64,000 bases of DNA from NCBI GenBank assembly GCA_037349105.1, contig JAYJMM010000113.1:1054001-1118000 (forward strand), written 5' to 3'. Below the pieces are notes generated by a model, which saw only the letters and a list, made by a program, of their open reading frames with translations, ran no database searches and was not told where the DNA came from. Positions within the stretch are counted from its first letter, which is position 1; each line of letters starts with the position of its first letter. The stretch is from Limnomonas spitsbergensis (lineage: Eukaryota; Chlorophyta; Chlorophyceae; Chlamydomonadales). Shown here in pieces: positions 1 through 14,788 of the stretch. A program made the translations under genes and the position numbers.

Positions 1-1440
1 TCCCAATTCTGGTCTTGATTCCCCATTATAATTCCTAATCCTGGCCTTGATTCCCCATTATAATTCCCAATCCTGGTCATGTTTCCCCATTATAATTCCC
101 AATCCTGGTCTTGATTCCCCATTATAATTCCCAATCCAGGTCTTGATTCCCAATTATAATTCCCAATCCTGGTCTTGATTCCCCATTAGAATTCCCAATT
201 CTGGTCTTGATTCCCCATTATAATTCCCAATCCTGGTCTTGATTCCCCATTAGAATTCCCAATTCTGGTCTTGATTCCCCATTATAATTCCCAATCCAGG
301 TCTTGATTCCCCATTATAATTCCCAATCCAGGTCTTGATTCCCCATTATAATTCCCAATCCTGTTCTTGATTCCCCATTAGAATTCCTTATCTTAGTCTT
401 GATTCCCCATTATAATTCCTAATCTTGGTCTTGATTCCCCATTATAATTCCTAATCTTGGTCTTGATTCCCCATTAGAATTCCTTATCTTGGTCTTGATT
501 CCCCATTATAATTCCCAATCCTGGTCTTGTTTCCCCATTAGAATTCCTAATCGTGGTCTTGATTCCCCATTATAATTCCCCATCATGGTCTTGATTCCTC
601 ATTATAATTCCCAATCCTGGTCTTGATTCCCCATTATAATTCCCAATCATGGTCTTGATTCCCCATTATAATTCCCAATCCTGGTCTTGATTCCCCATTA
701 TAATTCCCAATCCTGGTCTTGATTCCCCATTATTATTCCCAATCCTGGTCTTGTTTCCCCATTATAATTCCCAATCCAGGTATTGATTCCCCATTAGAAT
801 TCCTAATCTTGGTCTTGATTCCCCATTATAATTCCCAATCCAGGTCTTGATTCCCCATTATAATTCCTAATCCTGGTCTTGTTTCCCCATTAGAATTCAT
901 AATCTTGGTCTTGATTCCCCATTAGAATTACCAATCCTGGTCTTGATTCCCCATTAGAATTCCCAATTCTGGTCTTGATTCCCCATTTTAATTCCCAATC
1001 CTGTTCTTGATTCCCCATTATAATTCCTAATCCTGGTCTTGATTCCCCATTAGAATTCCTTATCTTGGTCTTGATTCCCCATAAGAATTCCTAATATTGG
1101 TCTTGATTCCCCATTATAATTCCCAATCCTGGTCTTGTTTCCCCATTATAATTCCCAATCCTGGTCTTGTTTCCCCATTATAATTCCCAATCCTGGTCTT
1201 GTTTCCCCATTATATTTCCCCATCATGGTCTTGATTCCCCATTATAATTCCCAATTCTGGTCTTGATTCCCCATTATAATTCCCAATCATGTTCTTGATT
1301 CCCCATTATAATTCATAATCCTGGTCTTGATTCCCCATTATAATTCCCAATCATGGTCTTCATTCCCCATTATAATTCCCAATCTTGGTCTTGATTCCCC
1401 ATTATAATTCATAATCCTGGTCTTGATTCCCCATTATAAT

Positions 1441-1990
1441 TCCCAATTCTGGTCTTGATTCCCCATTATAATTCCTAATCCTGGCCTTGATTCCCCATTA
1501 TAATTCCCAATCCTGGTCATGTTTCCCCATTATAATTCCCAATTCTGGTCTTGATTCCCCATTATAATTCCCAATCCAGGTCTTGATTCCCAATTATAAT
1601 TCCCAATCCTGGTCTTGATTCCCCATTAGAATTCCCAATTCTGGTCTTGATTCCCCATTATAATTCCCAATCCTGGTCTTGATTCCCCATTAGAATTCCC
1701 AATTCTGGTCTTGATTCCCCATTATAATTCCCAATCCAGGTCTTGATTCCCCATTATAATTCCCAATCCAGGTCTTGATTCCCCATTATAATTCCCAATC
1801 CTGTTCTTGATTCCCCATTAGAATTCCTTATCTTAGTCTTGATTCCCCATTATAATTCCTAATCTTGGTCTTGATTCCCCATTATAATTCCTAATCTTGG
1901 TCTTGATTCCCCATTAGAATTCCTTATCTTGGTCTTGATTCCCCATTATAATTCCCAATCCTGGTCTTGTTTCCCCATTAGAATTCCTAA
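1441..1990. repeat. segmental copy of 1-550 within the satellite (offset 1,440 bp)
   Basis: The monomer order at 1-550 recurs almost unchanged from 1441, including the rare CTGGCCTTG variant and the GGTCATG variant that follows it. The offset of 1,440 bp is exactly 45 monomers. The two copies separate near 1992, where the downstream copy carries a two-base insertion (GGTCTTTTGATT). This is a block duplication of about 17 monomers. Confidence 0.85.
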
Positions 1991-2029
1991 TCTTGGTCTT
2001 TTGATTCCCCATTAGAATTCCCAATCATG

Positions 2030-3540
2030 TTCTTGATTCCCCATTATAATTCCCAATTCTGGTCTTGATTCCCCATTATAATTCCCAATCCAAGTCATGT
2101 TTCCCCATTACAATTCGTAATCGTGGTCTTGATTCCCCATTATAATTCCTAATCCTGGTCTTGATTCCCCATTATAATTCCCAATTCTGGTCTTGATCCC
2201 CCATTAGAATTCCCAATCCTGGTCTTGATTCCCCATTAGAATTCCTTATCGTGGTCTTGATTCCCCATTATAATTCCCAATCCTGGTCTTGATTCCCCAT
2301 TATAATTCCTAATCCTGGTCTTGTTTCCCCATTCGAATTCCCAATCCTGGTCTTGATTTCCCATTAGAATTCCTTATCTTGGTCTTGATTCCCCATTATA
2401 ATTCCCAATCCTGGTCTTGATTCCCCATTATAATTCCTAATCTTGGTATTGATTCCCCATTAGAATTCCTTATCTTGATCTTGTTTCCCCATTCGAATTC
2501 CCAATCCTGGTCTTGTTTCCCCATTCGAATTCCCAATCCTGGTCTTGATTTCCCATTAGAATTCCTTATCTTGGTCTTGATTCCCCATTATAATTCCCAA
2601 TCCTGGTCTTGATTCCCCATTATAATTCCCAATCCTGGTCATGTTTCCCCATTCGAATTCCCAATTCTGGTCTTGATTTCCCATTACAATTCCCAATATT
2701 GGTCTTGATTCCCCATTAGAATTCCTAATCATGGTCTTGATTCCCCATTATAATTCCCAATCCAGGTCTTGATTCCCCATTAGAATTCCCAATCATGTTC
2801 TTGATTCCCCATTATAATTCCCAATTCTGGTCTTGATTCCCCATTATAATTCCCAATCCAAGTCATGTTTCCCCATTACAATTCGTAATCGTGGTCTTGA
2901 TTCCCCATTATAATTCCTAATCCTGGTCTTGATTCCCCATTATAATTCCCAATTCTGGTCTTGATCCCCCATTAGAATTCCCAATCCTGGTCTTGATTCC
3001 CCATTAGAATTCCTTATCGTGGTCTTGATTCCCCATTATAATTCCCAATCCTGGTCTTGATTCCCCATTATAATTCCTAATCCTGGTCTTGTTTCCCCAT
3101 TCGAATTCCCAATCCTGGTCTTGATTTCCCATTAGAATTCCTTATCTTGGTCTTGATTCCCCATTATAATTCCCAATCCTGGTCTTGATTCCCCATTATA
3201 ATTCCTAATCTTGGTATTGATTCCCCATTAGAATTCCTTATCTTGATCTTGTTTCCCCATTCGAATTCCCAATCCTGGTCTTGTTTCCCCATTCGAATTC
3301 CCAATCCTGGTCTTGATTTCCCATTAGAATTCCTTATCTTGGTCTTGATTCCCCATTATAATTCCCAATCCTGGTCTTGATTCCCCATTATAATTCCCAA
3401 TCCTGGTCATGTTTCCCCATTCGAATTCCCAATTCTGGTCTTGATTTCCCATTACAATTCCCAATCTTGGTCTTGATTCCCCATTAGAATTCCTAATCAT
3501 GGTCTTGATTCCCCATTATAATTCCCAATCCAGGTCTTGA
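2030..3540. repeat. 768-bp tandem duplication of 24 satellite monomers
   Basis: The block beginning near 2030, with the diagnostic run CCAAGTCATG followed by ACAATTCGTAATCG, recurs 768 bp downstream near 2800. Both copies carry the same series of rare monomers: CATTCGAATTCCC repeats, GATTTCCC, and TTATCTTGATC. The offset is exactly 24 monomers, so the block duplicated in register. A further copy of the same monomer order starts near 8840. Confidence 0.85.
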
Positions 3541-6500
3541 TTCTCCATTATAATTCCCAATCCTGGTCTTGTTTCCCCATTATAATTCCCAATCCAGGTC
3601 TTGATTCCCCATTATAATTCCCAATCCTGGTATTGATTCCCCATTAGAATTCCCAATTCTGGTCTTGATCCCCCATTAGAATTCCCAATCCTGGTCTTGA
3701 TTCCCCATTATAATTCCCAATTCTGGTCTTGATCCCCTATTATAATTCCCAATCCAGGTCTTGATTCCCCATTATAATTCCCAACTCTGGTCTTGATCCC
3801 CCATTATAATTCCCAATTCTGGTCTTGATCCCCCAATAGAATTCCCAATCCTGGTCTTGATCCCCCATTAAAATTCCCAATCCAGGTCTTGTTTCCCCAT
3901 TATAATTCCCAATCCTAGTCTTGATTCCCCATTATAATTCCTAATCCTGGTCTTGATCCCCCATTATAATTCCCAATCCTGGTCTTGATTCCCCATTATA
4001 ATTCCCAATCCAGGTCTTGATTCCCCATTATAATTCCTAATCCTGGTCTTGATTCCCCATTATAATTCCCAATCCCCATTATAATTCCCAATCCAGGTAT
4101 TGATTCCCCATTAGAATTCCTAATCTTGGTCTTGATTCCCCATTATAATTCCTAATCCTGGTCTTGATTCCCCATTATAATTCCTAATCCTGGTCTTGTT
4201 TCCCCATTAGAATTCATAATCTTGGTCTTGATTCCCCATTAGAATTACCAATCCTGGTCTTGATTCCCCATTATAATTCCCAATTCTGGTCTTGATTCCC
4301 CATTATAATTCCCAATCCTGTTCTTGATTCCCCATTATAATTCCTAATCCTGGTCTTGATTCCCCATTAGAATTCCTTATCTTGGTCTTGATTCCCCATA
4401 AGAATTCCTAATCTTGGTCTTGATTCCCCATTATAATTCCCAATCCTGGTCTTGTTTCCCCATTATAATTCCCAATCCTGGTCTTGTTTCCCCATTATAA
4501 TTCCCAATCCTGGTCTTGTTCCCTCATTATATTTCCCCATCATGGTCTTGATTCCCCATTATAATTCCCAATTCTGGTCTTGATTCCCCATTATAATTCC
4601 CAATCATGTTCTTGATTCCCCATTATAATTCCTAATCCTGGTCTTGATTCCCCATTAGAATTCCTTATCTTGGTCTTGATTCCCCATTATATTTCCCCAT
4701 CATGGTCTTGTTTCCCCATTATAATTCCCAATCCTGGTCTTGTTTCCCCATTAGAATTACCAATCCTGGTCTTGATTCCCTATTATAATTCCCAATCATG
4801 TTCTTGTTTCCCCATTATAATTCCCAATCCTGGTCTTGTTCCCTCATTATATTTCCCCATCATGGTCTTGATTCCCCATTATAATTCCCAATTCTGGTCT
4901 TGATTCCCCATTATAATTCCCAATCATGTTCTTGATTCCCCATTATAATTCATAATCCTGGTCTTGATTCCCCATTATAATTCCCAATCATGGTCTTCAT
5001 TCCCCATTATAATTCCCAATCTAGGTCTTGATTCCCCATTATAATTCCCAATCCTGGTCTTGATTCCCCATTATAATTCCCAATCCTGGTCTTGATTCCC
5101 CATTATAATTCCCAATCCAGGTCTTGATTCCCCATTATAATTCCTTATCTTGGTCTTGATTCCCCATTATAATTCCCAATCCTGGTCTTGATTCCCCATT
5201 ATAATTCCCAATCCTGGTCTTGATTCCCCATTATAATTCCCAATCCTGGTCTTGATTCCCCATTAGAATTCCTTATCTTGGTCTTGATTCCCCATTATAA
5301 TTTCTAATCTTGGTCTTGATTCCCCATTAGAATACCCAATCCTCGTCTTGTTTCCCCATTATAATTCCCAATCCTGGTCTTGATTCCCCATTATAATTCC
5401 CAATCATGGTCTCGATTCCCCATTAGAATTCCCAATCCTGTTCTTGATTCCCCATTATAATTCCCAATTCTGGTCTTGATTCCCCATTATAATTCCTAAT
5501 CGTGGTCTTGATTCCCCATTATAATTCCCAATCCTGGTCTTGATTCCCCATTATAATTCCTTATCTTGGTCTTGATTCCCCATTATAATTCCCGATCTTG
5601 GTCTAGATTCCCCATTATAATTCCTAATCTTGGTCTTGATTCCCCATTATAATTCCTAATCCTGGTCTTGTTTCCCCATTAGAATTCCTAATCTTGGTCT
5701 TGATACCCCATTAGAATTCCCAATCCTGTTCTTGATTCCCCATTATAATTCCCAATTCTGGTATTGATTCCATATTATAATTCCCAATCCTGTTCTTGAT
5801 TCCCCATTAAATTCCTAATCCTGGTCTTGATTCCCCATTAGAATTCCTTATCTTGGTCTTGATTCCCCATTAGAATTCCTAATCCTGGTCTTGATTCCCC
5901 ATTAGAATTCATAATCTTGGTCTTGCTTCCCCATTATAATTCCCAATCATGGTCTTCATTCCCCATTATAATCCCTAATCCAGGTCTTGATCCCCCATTA
6001 TAATTCCCAATCATGGTCTTGATTCCCCATTATAATTCCCAATCCAGGTCTTGATTCCCCATTATAATTCCTAATCTTGGTCTTGATTCCCCATTATAAT
6101 TCCCAATCCTGGTCTTGTTTCCCCATTATAATTCCCAATCCTGGTCTTGTTTCCCCATTATAATTCCCAATCCTGGTCTTGATTCCCCATTATAATTCCC
6201 AATCCAGGTCTTGATTCCCCATTATAATTCCCAATTCTGGTCTTGATCCCCCATTATAATTCCCAATTCTGGTCTTGATTCCCCATTATAATTCCCAATT
6301 CTGGTCTTGATTCCCCATTATAATTCCCAATTCTGCTCTTGATCCCCCATTATAATTCCCAATCCTGGTCTTGATTCCCCATTATAATTCCCAATCCTGG
6401 TCTTGATTCCCTATTATAATTTCCAATCCAGGTCTTGATTCCCCATTATAATTCACAATCCAGGTCTTGATTCCCCATTATAATTCCCAATCCTGGCCTT

Positions 6501-8755
6501 GATTCCCCATTAGAATTCTCAATTCTGGTCTTGATTCCCCATTATAATTCCTAATCCTGGTCTTGATTCCCCATTATAATTCCCAATCCTGGTCTTGTTT
6601 CCCTATTATAATTCCCATTCCTGGTCTTGTTTCCCCATTATAATTCCCAATCCTAGTCTTGATTCCCCATTAGAATTCCCAATCTTGGTCTTGATTCCCC
6701 ATTATAATTCATAATCCTGGTCTTGATTCCCCATTATAATTCCCAATTCTGGTCTTGATTCCCCATTATAATTCCTAATCCTGGTCTTGATTCCCCATTA
6801 TAATTCCCAATCCTGGTCATGTTTCCCCATTATAATTCCCAATCATGGTCTTGATTCCCCATTATAATTCCCAATCCAGGTCTTGATTCCCCATTATAAT
6901 TCCCAATCATGTTCTTGATTCCCCATTATAATTCATAATCCTGGTCTTGATTCCCCATTATAATTCCCAATCATGGTCTTCATTCCCCATTATAATTCCC
7001 AATCTAGGTCTTGATTCCCCATTATAATTCCCAATCCTGGTCTTGATTCCCCATTATAATTCCCAATCCTGGTCTTGATTCCCCATTATAATTCCCAATC
7101 CAGGTCTTGATTCCCCATTATAATTCCTTATCTTGGTCTTGATTCCCCATTATAATTCCCAATCCTGGTCTTGATTCCCCATTATAATTCCCAATCCTGG
7201 TCTTGATTCCCCATTATAATTCCCAATCCTGGTCTTGATTCCCCATTAGAATTCCTTATCTTGGTCTTGATTCCCCATTATAATTTCTAATCTTGGTCTT
7301 GATTCCCCATTAGAATACCCAATCCTCGTCTTGTTTCCCCATTATAATTCCCAATCCTGGTCTTGATTCCCCATTATAATTCCCAATCATGGTCTCGATT
7401 CCCCATTAGAATTCCCAATCCTGTTCTTGATTCCCCATTATAATTCCCAATTCTGGTCTTGATTCCCCATTATAATTCCTAATCGTGGTCTTGATTCCCC
7501 ATTATAATTCCCAATCCTGGTCTTGATTCCCCATTATAATTCCTTATCTTGGTCTTGATTCCCCATTATAATTCCCGATCTTGGTCTAGATTCCCCATTA
7601 TAATTCCTAATCTTGGTCTTGATTCCCCATTATAATTCCTAATCCTGGTCTTGTTTCCCCATTAGAATTCCTAATCTTGGTCTTGATACCCCATTAGAAT
7701 TCCCAATCCTGTTCTTGATTCCCCATTATAATTCCCAATTCTGGTATTGATTCCATATTATAATTCCCAATCCTGTTCTTGATTCCCCATTAAATTCCTA
7801 ATCCTGGTCTTGATTCCCCATTAGAATTCCTTATCTTGGTCTTGATTCCCCATTAGAATTCCTAATCCTGGTCTTGATTCCCCATTAGAATTCATAATCT
7901 TGGTCTTGCTTCCCCATTATAATTCCCAATCATGGTCTTCATTCCCCATTATAATCCCTAATCCAGGTCTTGATCCCCCATTATAATTCCCAATCATGGT
8001 CTTGATTCCCCATTATAATTCCCAATCCAGGTCTTGATTCCCCATTAGAATTCCTAATCTTGGTCTTGATTCCCCATTATAATTCCCAATCCTGGTCTTG
8101 TTTCCCCATTATAATTCCCAATCCTGGTCTTGTTTCCCCATTATAATTCCCAATCCTGGTCTTGATTCCCCATTATAATTCCCAATCCAGGTCTTGATTC
8201 CCCATTATAATTCCCAATTCTGGTCTTGATCCCCCATTATAATTCCCAATTCTGGTCTTGATTCCCCATTATAATTCCCAATTCTGGTCTTGATTCCCCA
8301 TTATAATTCCCAATTCTGCTCTTGATCCCCCATTATAATTCCCAATCCTGGTCTTGATTCCCCATTATAATTCCCAATCCTGGTCTTGATTCCCTATTAT
8401 AATTTCCAATCCAGGTCTTGATTCCCCATTATAATTCCCAATCCAGGTCTTGATTCCCCATTATAATTCCCAATCCTGGCCTTGATTCCCCATTAGAATT
8501 CTCAATTCTGGTCTTGATTCCCCATTATAATTCCTAATCCTGGTCTTGATTCCCCATTATAATTCCCAATCCTGGTCTTGTTTCCCTATTATAATTCCCA
8601 TTCCTGGTCTTGTTTCCCCATTATAATTCCCAATCCTAGTCTTGATTCCCCATTAGAATTCCCAATCTTGGTCTTGATTCCCCATTATAATTCATAATCC
8701 TGGTCTTGATTCCCCATTATAATTCCCAATTCTGGTCTTGATTCCCCATTATAAT
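2805..8755. repeat. higher-order repeat, copy 1 of a 6,033-bp-offset pair
   Basis: This block of about 5.95 kb is repeated 6,033 bp downstream. Landmarks agree exactly: the truncated monomer AATCCCCATT is at 4071 and 10104, and the AATACCC variant is at 5331 and 11364, and again at 7314 and 13347. Only scattered single-base differences were noticed (for example TATAATTC at 4276 against a changed neighbour at 10390). The block contains its own internal 1,983-bp duplication. Near-identity over 6 kb of 32-bp monomers implies a recent amplification. Confidence 0.85.
4917..8755. repeat. nested 1,983-bp duplication inside the higher-order repeat
   Basis: The monomer order from 4917 to about 6772 recurs from 6900 to 8755. 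Landmark AATACCC is at 5331 and 7314, an offset of 1,983 bp. This is one base short of 62 monomers because of indel-bearing monomers such as CATTAAATTC. The same nested pair is carried along in the second 6-kb copy (11364 and 13347). Thus the 1,983-bp event came before the 6,033-bp one. Confidence 0.85.
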
Positions 8756-8837
8756 TCCCAATCCAGGTCTTGATTCCCCATTAGAATTCCTTATCTTAGT
8801 CTTGATTCCCCATTATAATTCCTAATCCTGGTCTTGA

Positions 8838-11800
8838 TTCCCCATTATAATTCCCAATTCTGGTCTTGATTCCCCATTATAATTCCCAATCCAAGTCATG
8901 TTTCCCCATTACAATTCGTAATCGTGGTCTTGATTCCCCATTATAATTCCTAATCCTGGTCTTGATTCCCCATTATAATTCCCAATTCTGGTCTTGATCC
9001 CCCATTAGAATTCCCAATCCTGGTCTTGATTCCCCATTAGAATTCCTTATCGTGGTCTTGATTCCCCATTATAATTCCCAATCCTGGTCTTGATTCCCCA
9101 TTATAATTCCTAATCCTGGTCTTGTTTCCCCATTCGAATTCCCAATCCTGGTCTTGATTTCCCATTAGAATTCCTTATCTTGGTCTTGATTCCCCATTAT
9201 AATTCCCAATCCTGGTCTTGATTCCCCATTATAATTCCTAATCTTGGTATTGATTCCCCATTAGAATTCCTTATCTTGATCTTGTTTCCCCATTCGAATT
9301 CCCAATCCTGGTCTTGTTTCCCCATTCGAATTCCCAATCCTGGTCTTGATTTCCCATTAGAATTCCTTATCTTGGTCTTGATTCCCCATTATAATTCCCA
9401 ATCCTGGTCTTGATTCCCCATTATAATTCCCAATCCTGGTCATGTTTCCCCATTCGAATTCCCAATTCTGGTCTTGATTTCCCATTACAATTCCCAATCT
9501 TGGTCTTGATTCCCCATTAGAATTCCTAATCATGGTCTTGATTCCCCATTATAATTCCCAATCCAGGTCTTGATTCTCCATTATAATTCCCAATCCTGGT
9601 CTTGTTTCCCCATTATAATTCCCAATCCAGGTCTTGATTCCCCATTATAATTCCCAATCCTGGTATTGATTCCCCATTAGAATTCCCAATTCTGGTCTTG
9701 ATCCCCCATTAGAATTCCCAATCCTGGTCTTGATTCCCCATTATAATTCCCAATTCTGGTCTTGATCCCCTATTATAATTCCCAATCCAGGTCTTGATTC
9801 CCCATTATAATTCCCAACTCTGGTCTTGATCCCCCATTATAATTCCCAATTCTGGTCTTGATCCCCCAATAGAATTCCCAATCCTGGTCTTGATCCCCCA
9901 TTAAAATTCCCAATCCAGGTCTTGTTTCCCCATTATAATTCCCAATCCTAGTCTTGATTCCCCATTATAATTCCTAATCCTGGTCTTGATCCCCCATTAT
10001 AATTCCCAATCCTGGTCTTGATTCCCCATTATAATTCCCAATCCAGGTCTTGATTCCCCATTATAATTCCTAATCCTGGTCTTGATTCCCCATTATAATT
10101 CCCAATCCCCATTATAATTCCCAATCCAGGTATTGATTCCCCATTAGAATTCCTAATCTTGGTCTTGATTCCCCATTATAATTCCTAATCCTGGTCTTGA
10201 TTCCCCATTATAATTCCTAATCCTGGTCTTGTTTCCCCATTAGAATTCATAATCTTGGTCTTGATTCCCCATTAGAATTACCAATCCTGGTCTTGATTCC
10301 CCATTATAATTCCCAATTCTGGTCTTGATTCCCCATTATAATTCCCAATCCTGTTCTTGATTCCCCATTATAATTCCTAATCCTGGTCTTCATTCCCCAT
10401 TAGAATTCCTTATCTTGGTCTTGATTCCCCATAAGAATTCCTAATCTTGGTCTTGATTCCCCATTATAATTCCCAATCCTGGTCTTGTTTCCCCATTATA
10501 ATTCCCAATCCTGGTCTTGTTTCCCCATTATAATTCCCAATCCTGGTCTTGTTCCCTCATTATATTTCCCCATCATGGTCTTGATTCCCCATTATAATTC
10601 CCAATTCTGGTCTTGATTCCCCATTATAATTCCCAATCATGTTCTTGATTCCCCATTATAATTCCTAATCCTGGTCTTGATTCCCCATTAGAATTCCTTA
10701 TCTTGGTCTTGATTCCCCATTATATTTCCCCATCATGGTCTTGTTTCCCCATTATAATTCCCAATCCTGGTCTTGTTTCCCCATTAGAATTACCAATCCT
10801 GGTCTTGATTCCCTATTATAATTCCCAATCATGTTCTTGTTTCCCCATTATAATTCCCAATCCTGGTCTTGTTCCCTCATTATATTTCCCCATCATGGTC
10901 TTGATTCCCCATTATAATTCCCAATTCTGGTCTTGATTCCCCATTATAATTCCCAATCGTGTTCTTGATTCCCCATTATAATTCATAATCCTGGTCTTGA
11001 TTCCCCATTATAATTCCCAATCATGGTCTTCATTCCCCATTATAATTCCCAATCTAGGTCTTGATTCCCCATTATAATTCCCAATCCTGGTCTTGATTCC
11101 CCATTATAATTCCCAATCCTGGTCTTGATTCCCCATTATAATTCCCAATCCAGGTCTTGATTCCCCATTATAATTCCTTATCTTGGTCTTGATTCCCCAT
11201 TATAATTCCCAATCCTGGTCTTGATTCCCCATTATAATTCCCAATCCTGGTCTTGATTCCCCATTATAATTCCCAATCCTGGTCTTGATTCCCCATTAGA
11301 ATTCCTTATCTTGGTCTTGATTCCCCATTATAATTTCTAATCTTGGTCTTGATTCCCCATTAGAATACCCAATCCTCGTCTTGTTTCCCCATTATAATTC
11401 CCAATCCTGGTCTTGATTCCCCATTATAATTCCCAATCATGGTCTCGATTCCCCATTAGAATTCCCAATCCTGTTCTTGATTCCCCATTATAATTCCCAA
11501 TTCTGGTCTTGATTCCCCATTATAATTCCTAATCGTGGTCTTGATTCCCCATTATAATTCCCAATCCTGGTCTTGATTCCCCATTATAATTCCTTATCTT
11601 GGTCTTGATTCCCCATTATAATTCCCGATCTTGGTCTAGATTCCCCATTATAATTCCTAATCTTGGTCTTGATTCCCCATTATAATTCCTAATCCTGGTC
11701 TTGTTTCCCCATTAGAATTCCTAATCTTGGTCTTGATACCCCATTAGAATTCCCAATCCTGTTCTTGATTCCCCATTATAATTCCCAATTCTGGTATTGA

Positions 11801-14788
11801 TTCCATATTATAATTCCCAATCCTGTTCTTGATTCCCCATTAAATTCCTAATCCTGGTCTTGATTCCCCATTAGAATTCCTTATCTTGGTCTTGATTCCC
11901 CATTAGAATTCCTAATCCTGGTCTTGATTCCCCATTAGAATTCATAATCTTGGTCTTGCTTCCCCATTATAATTCCCAATCATGGTCTTCATTCCCCATT
12001 ATAATCCCTAATCCAGGTCTTGATCCCCCATTATAATTCCCAATCATGGTCTTGATTCCCCATTATAATTCCCAATCCAGGTCTTGATTCCCCATTATAA
12101 TTCCTAATCTTGGTCTTGATTCCCCATTATAATTCCCAATCCTGGTCTTGTTTCCCCATTATAATTCCCAATCCTGGTCTTGTTTCCCCATTATAATTCC
12201 CAATCCTGGTCTTGATTCCCCATTATAATTCCCAATCCAGGTCTTGATTCCCCATTATAATTCCCAATTCTGGTCTTGATCCCCCATTATAATTCCCAAT
12301 TCTGGTCTTGATTCCCCATTATAATTCCCAATTCTGGTCTTGATTCCCCATTATAATTCCCAATTCTGCTCTTGATCCCCCATTATAATTCCCAATCCTG
12401 GTCTTGATTCCCCATTATAATTCCCAATCCTGGTCTTGATTCCCTATTATAATTTCCAATCCAGGTCTTGATTCCCCATTATAATTCCCAATCCAGGTCT
12501 TGATTCCCCATTATAATTCCCAATCCTGGCCTTGATTCCCCATTAGAATTCTCAATTCTGGTCTTGATTCCCCATTATAATTCCTAATCCTGGTCTTGAT
12601 TCCCCATTATAATTCCCAATCCTGGTCTTGTTTCCCTATTATAATTCCCATTCCTGGTCTTGTTTCCCCATTATAATTCCCAATCCTAGTCTTGATTCCC
12701 CATTAGAATTCCCAATCTTGGTCTTGATTCCCCATTATAATTCATAATCCTGGTCTTGATTCCCCATTATAATTCCCAATTCTGGTCTTGATTCCCCATT
12801 ATAATTCCTAATCCTGGTCTTGATTCCCCATTATAATTCCCAATCCTGGTCATGTTTCCCCATTATAATTCCCAATCATGGTCTTGATTCCCCATTATAA
12901 TTCCCAATCCAGGTCTTGATTCCCCATTATAATTCCCAATCATGTTCTTGATTCCCCATTATAATTCATAATCCTGGTCTTGATTCCCCATTATAATTCC
13001 CAATCATGGTCTTCATTCCCCATTATAATTCCCAATCTAGGTCTTGATTCCCCATTATAATTCCCAATCCTGGTCTTGATTCCCCATTATAATTCCCAAT
13101 CCTGGTCTTGATTCCCCATTATAATTCCCAATCCAGGTCTTGATTCCCCATTATAATTCCTTATCTTGGTCTTGATTCCCCATTATAATTCCCAATCCTG
13201 GTCTTGATTCCCCATTATAATTCCCAATCCTGGTCTTGATTCCCCATTATAATTCCCAATCCTGGTCTTGATTCCCCATTAGAATTCCTTATCTTGGTCT
13301 TGATTCCCCATTATAATTTCTAATCTTGGTCTTGATTCCCCATTAGAATACCCAATCCTCGTCTTGTTTCCCCATTATAATTCCCAATCCTGGTCTTGAT
13401 TCCCCATTATAATTCCCAATCATGGTCTCGATTCCCCATTAGAATTCCCAATCCTGTTCTTGATTCCCCATTATAATTCCCAATTCTGGTCTTGATTCCC
13501 CATTATAATTCCTAATCGTGGTCTTGATTCCCCATTATAATTCCCAATCCTGGTCTTGATTCCCCATTATAATTCCTTATCTTGGTCTTGATTCCCCATT
13601 ATAATTCCCGATCTTGGTCTAGATTCCCCATTATAATTCCTAATCTTGGTCTTGATTCCCCATTATAATTCCTAATCCTGGTCTTGTTTCCCCATTAGAA
13701 TTCCTAATCTTGGTCTTGATACCCCATTAGAATTCCCAATCCTGTTCTTGATTCCCCATTATAATTCCCAATTCTGGTATTGATTCCATATTATAATTCC
13801 CAATCCTGTTCTTGATTCCCCATTAAATTCCTAATCCTGGTCTTGATTCCCCATTAGAATTCCTTATCTTGGTCTTGATTCCCCATTAGAATTCCTAATC
13901 CTGGTCTTGATTCCCCATTAGAATTCATAATCTTGGTCTTGCTTCCCCATTATAATTCCCAATCATGGTCTTCATTCCCCATTATAATCCCTAATCCAGG
14001 TCTTGATCCCCCATTATAATTCCCAATCATGGTCTTGATTCCCCATTATAATTCCCAATCCAGGTCTTGATTCCCCATTAGAATTCCTAATCTTGGTCTT
14101 GATTCCCCATTATAATTCCCAATCCTGGTCTTGTTTCCCCATTATAATTCCCAATCCTGGTCTTGTTTCCCCATTATAATTCCCAATCCTGGTCTTGATT
14201 CCCCATTATAATTCCCAATCCAGGTCTTGATTCCCCATTATAATTCCCAATTCTGGTCTTGATCCCCCATTATAATTCCCAATTCTGGTCTTGATTCCCC
14301 ATTATAATTCCCAATTCTGGTCTTGATTCCCCATTATAATTCCCAATTCTGCTCTTGATCCCCCATTATAATTCCCAATCCTGGTCTTGATTCCCCATTA
14401 TAATTCCCAATCCTGGTCTTGATTCCCTATTATAATTTCCAATCCAGGTCTTGATTCCCCATTATAATTCCCAATCCAGGTCTTGATTCCCCATTATAAT
14501 TCCCAATCCTGGCCTTGATTCCCCATTAGAATTCTCAATTCTGGTCTTGATTCCCCATTATAATTCCTAATCCTGGTCTTGATTCCCCATTATAATTCCC
14601 AATCCTGGTCTTGTTTCCCTATTATAATTCCCATTCCTGGTCTTGTTTCCCCATTATAATTCCCAATCCTAGTCTTGATTCCCCATTAGAATTCCCAATC
14701 TTGGTCTTGATTCCCCATTATAATTCATAATCCTGGTCTTGATTCCCCATTATAATTCCCAATTCTGGTCTTGATTCCCCATTATAAT
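8838..14788. repeat. higher-order repeat, copy 2 of the 6,033-bp-offset pair
   Basis: This is the second copy of the block at 2805-8755, matching landmark for landmark at a constant offset of 6,033 bp. It includes the truncated monomer at 10104 and the AATACCC monomers at 11364 and 13347. The match stops near 14788, where copy 1 continues with CCAATCCAGG while this copy has CTAATCCTGG. Confidence 0.85.

Noticed and set aside
4670..4903. 77-codon ORF, repeated identically at 10703-10936
   Set aside because: It is a translation of the 32-bp satellite. The repetition reflects the 6,033-bp duplication, and the peptide is only the monomer read in successive frames.
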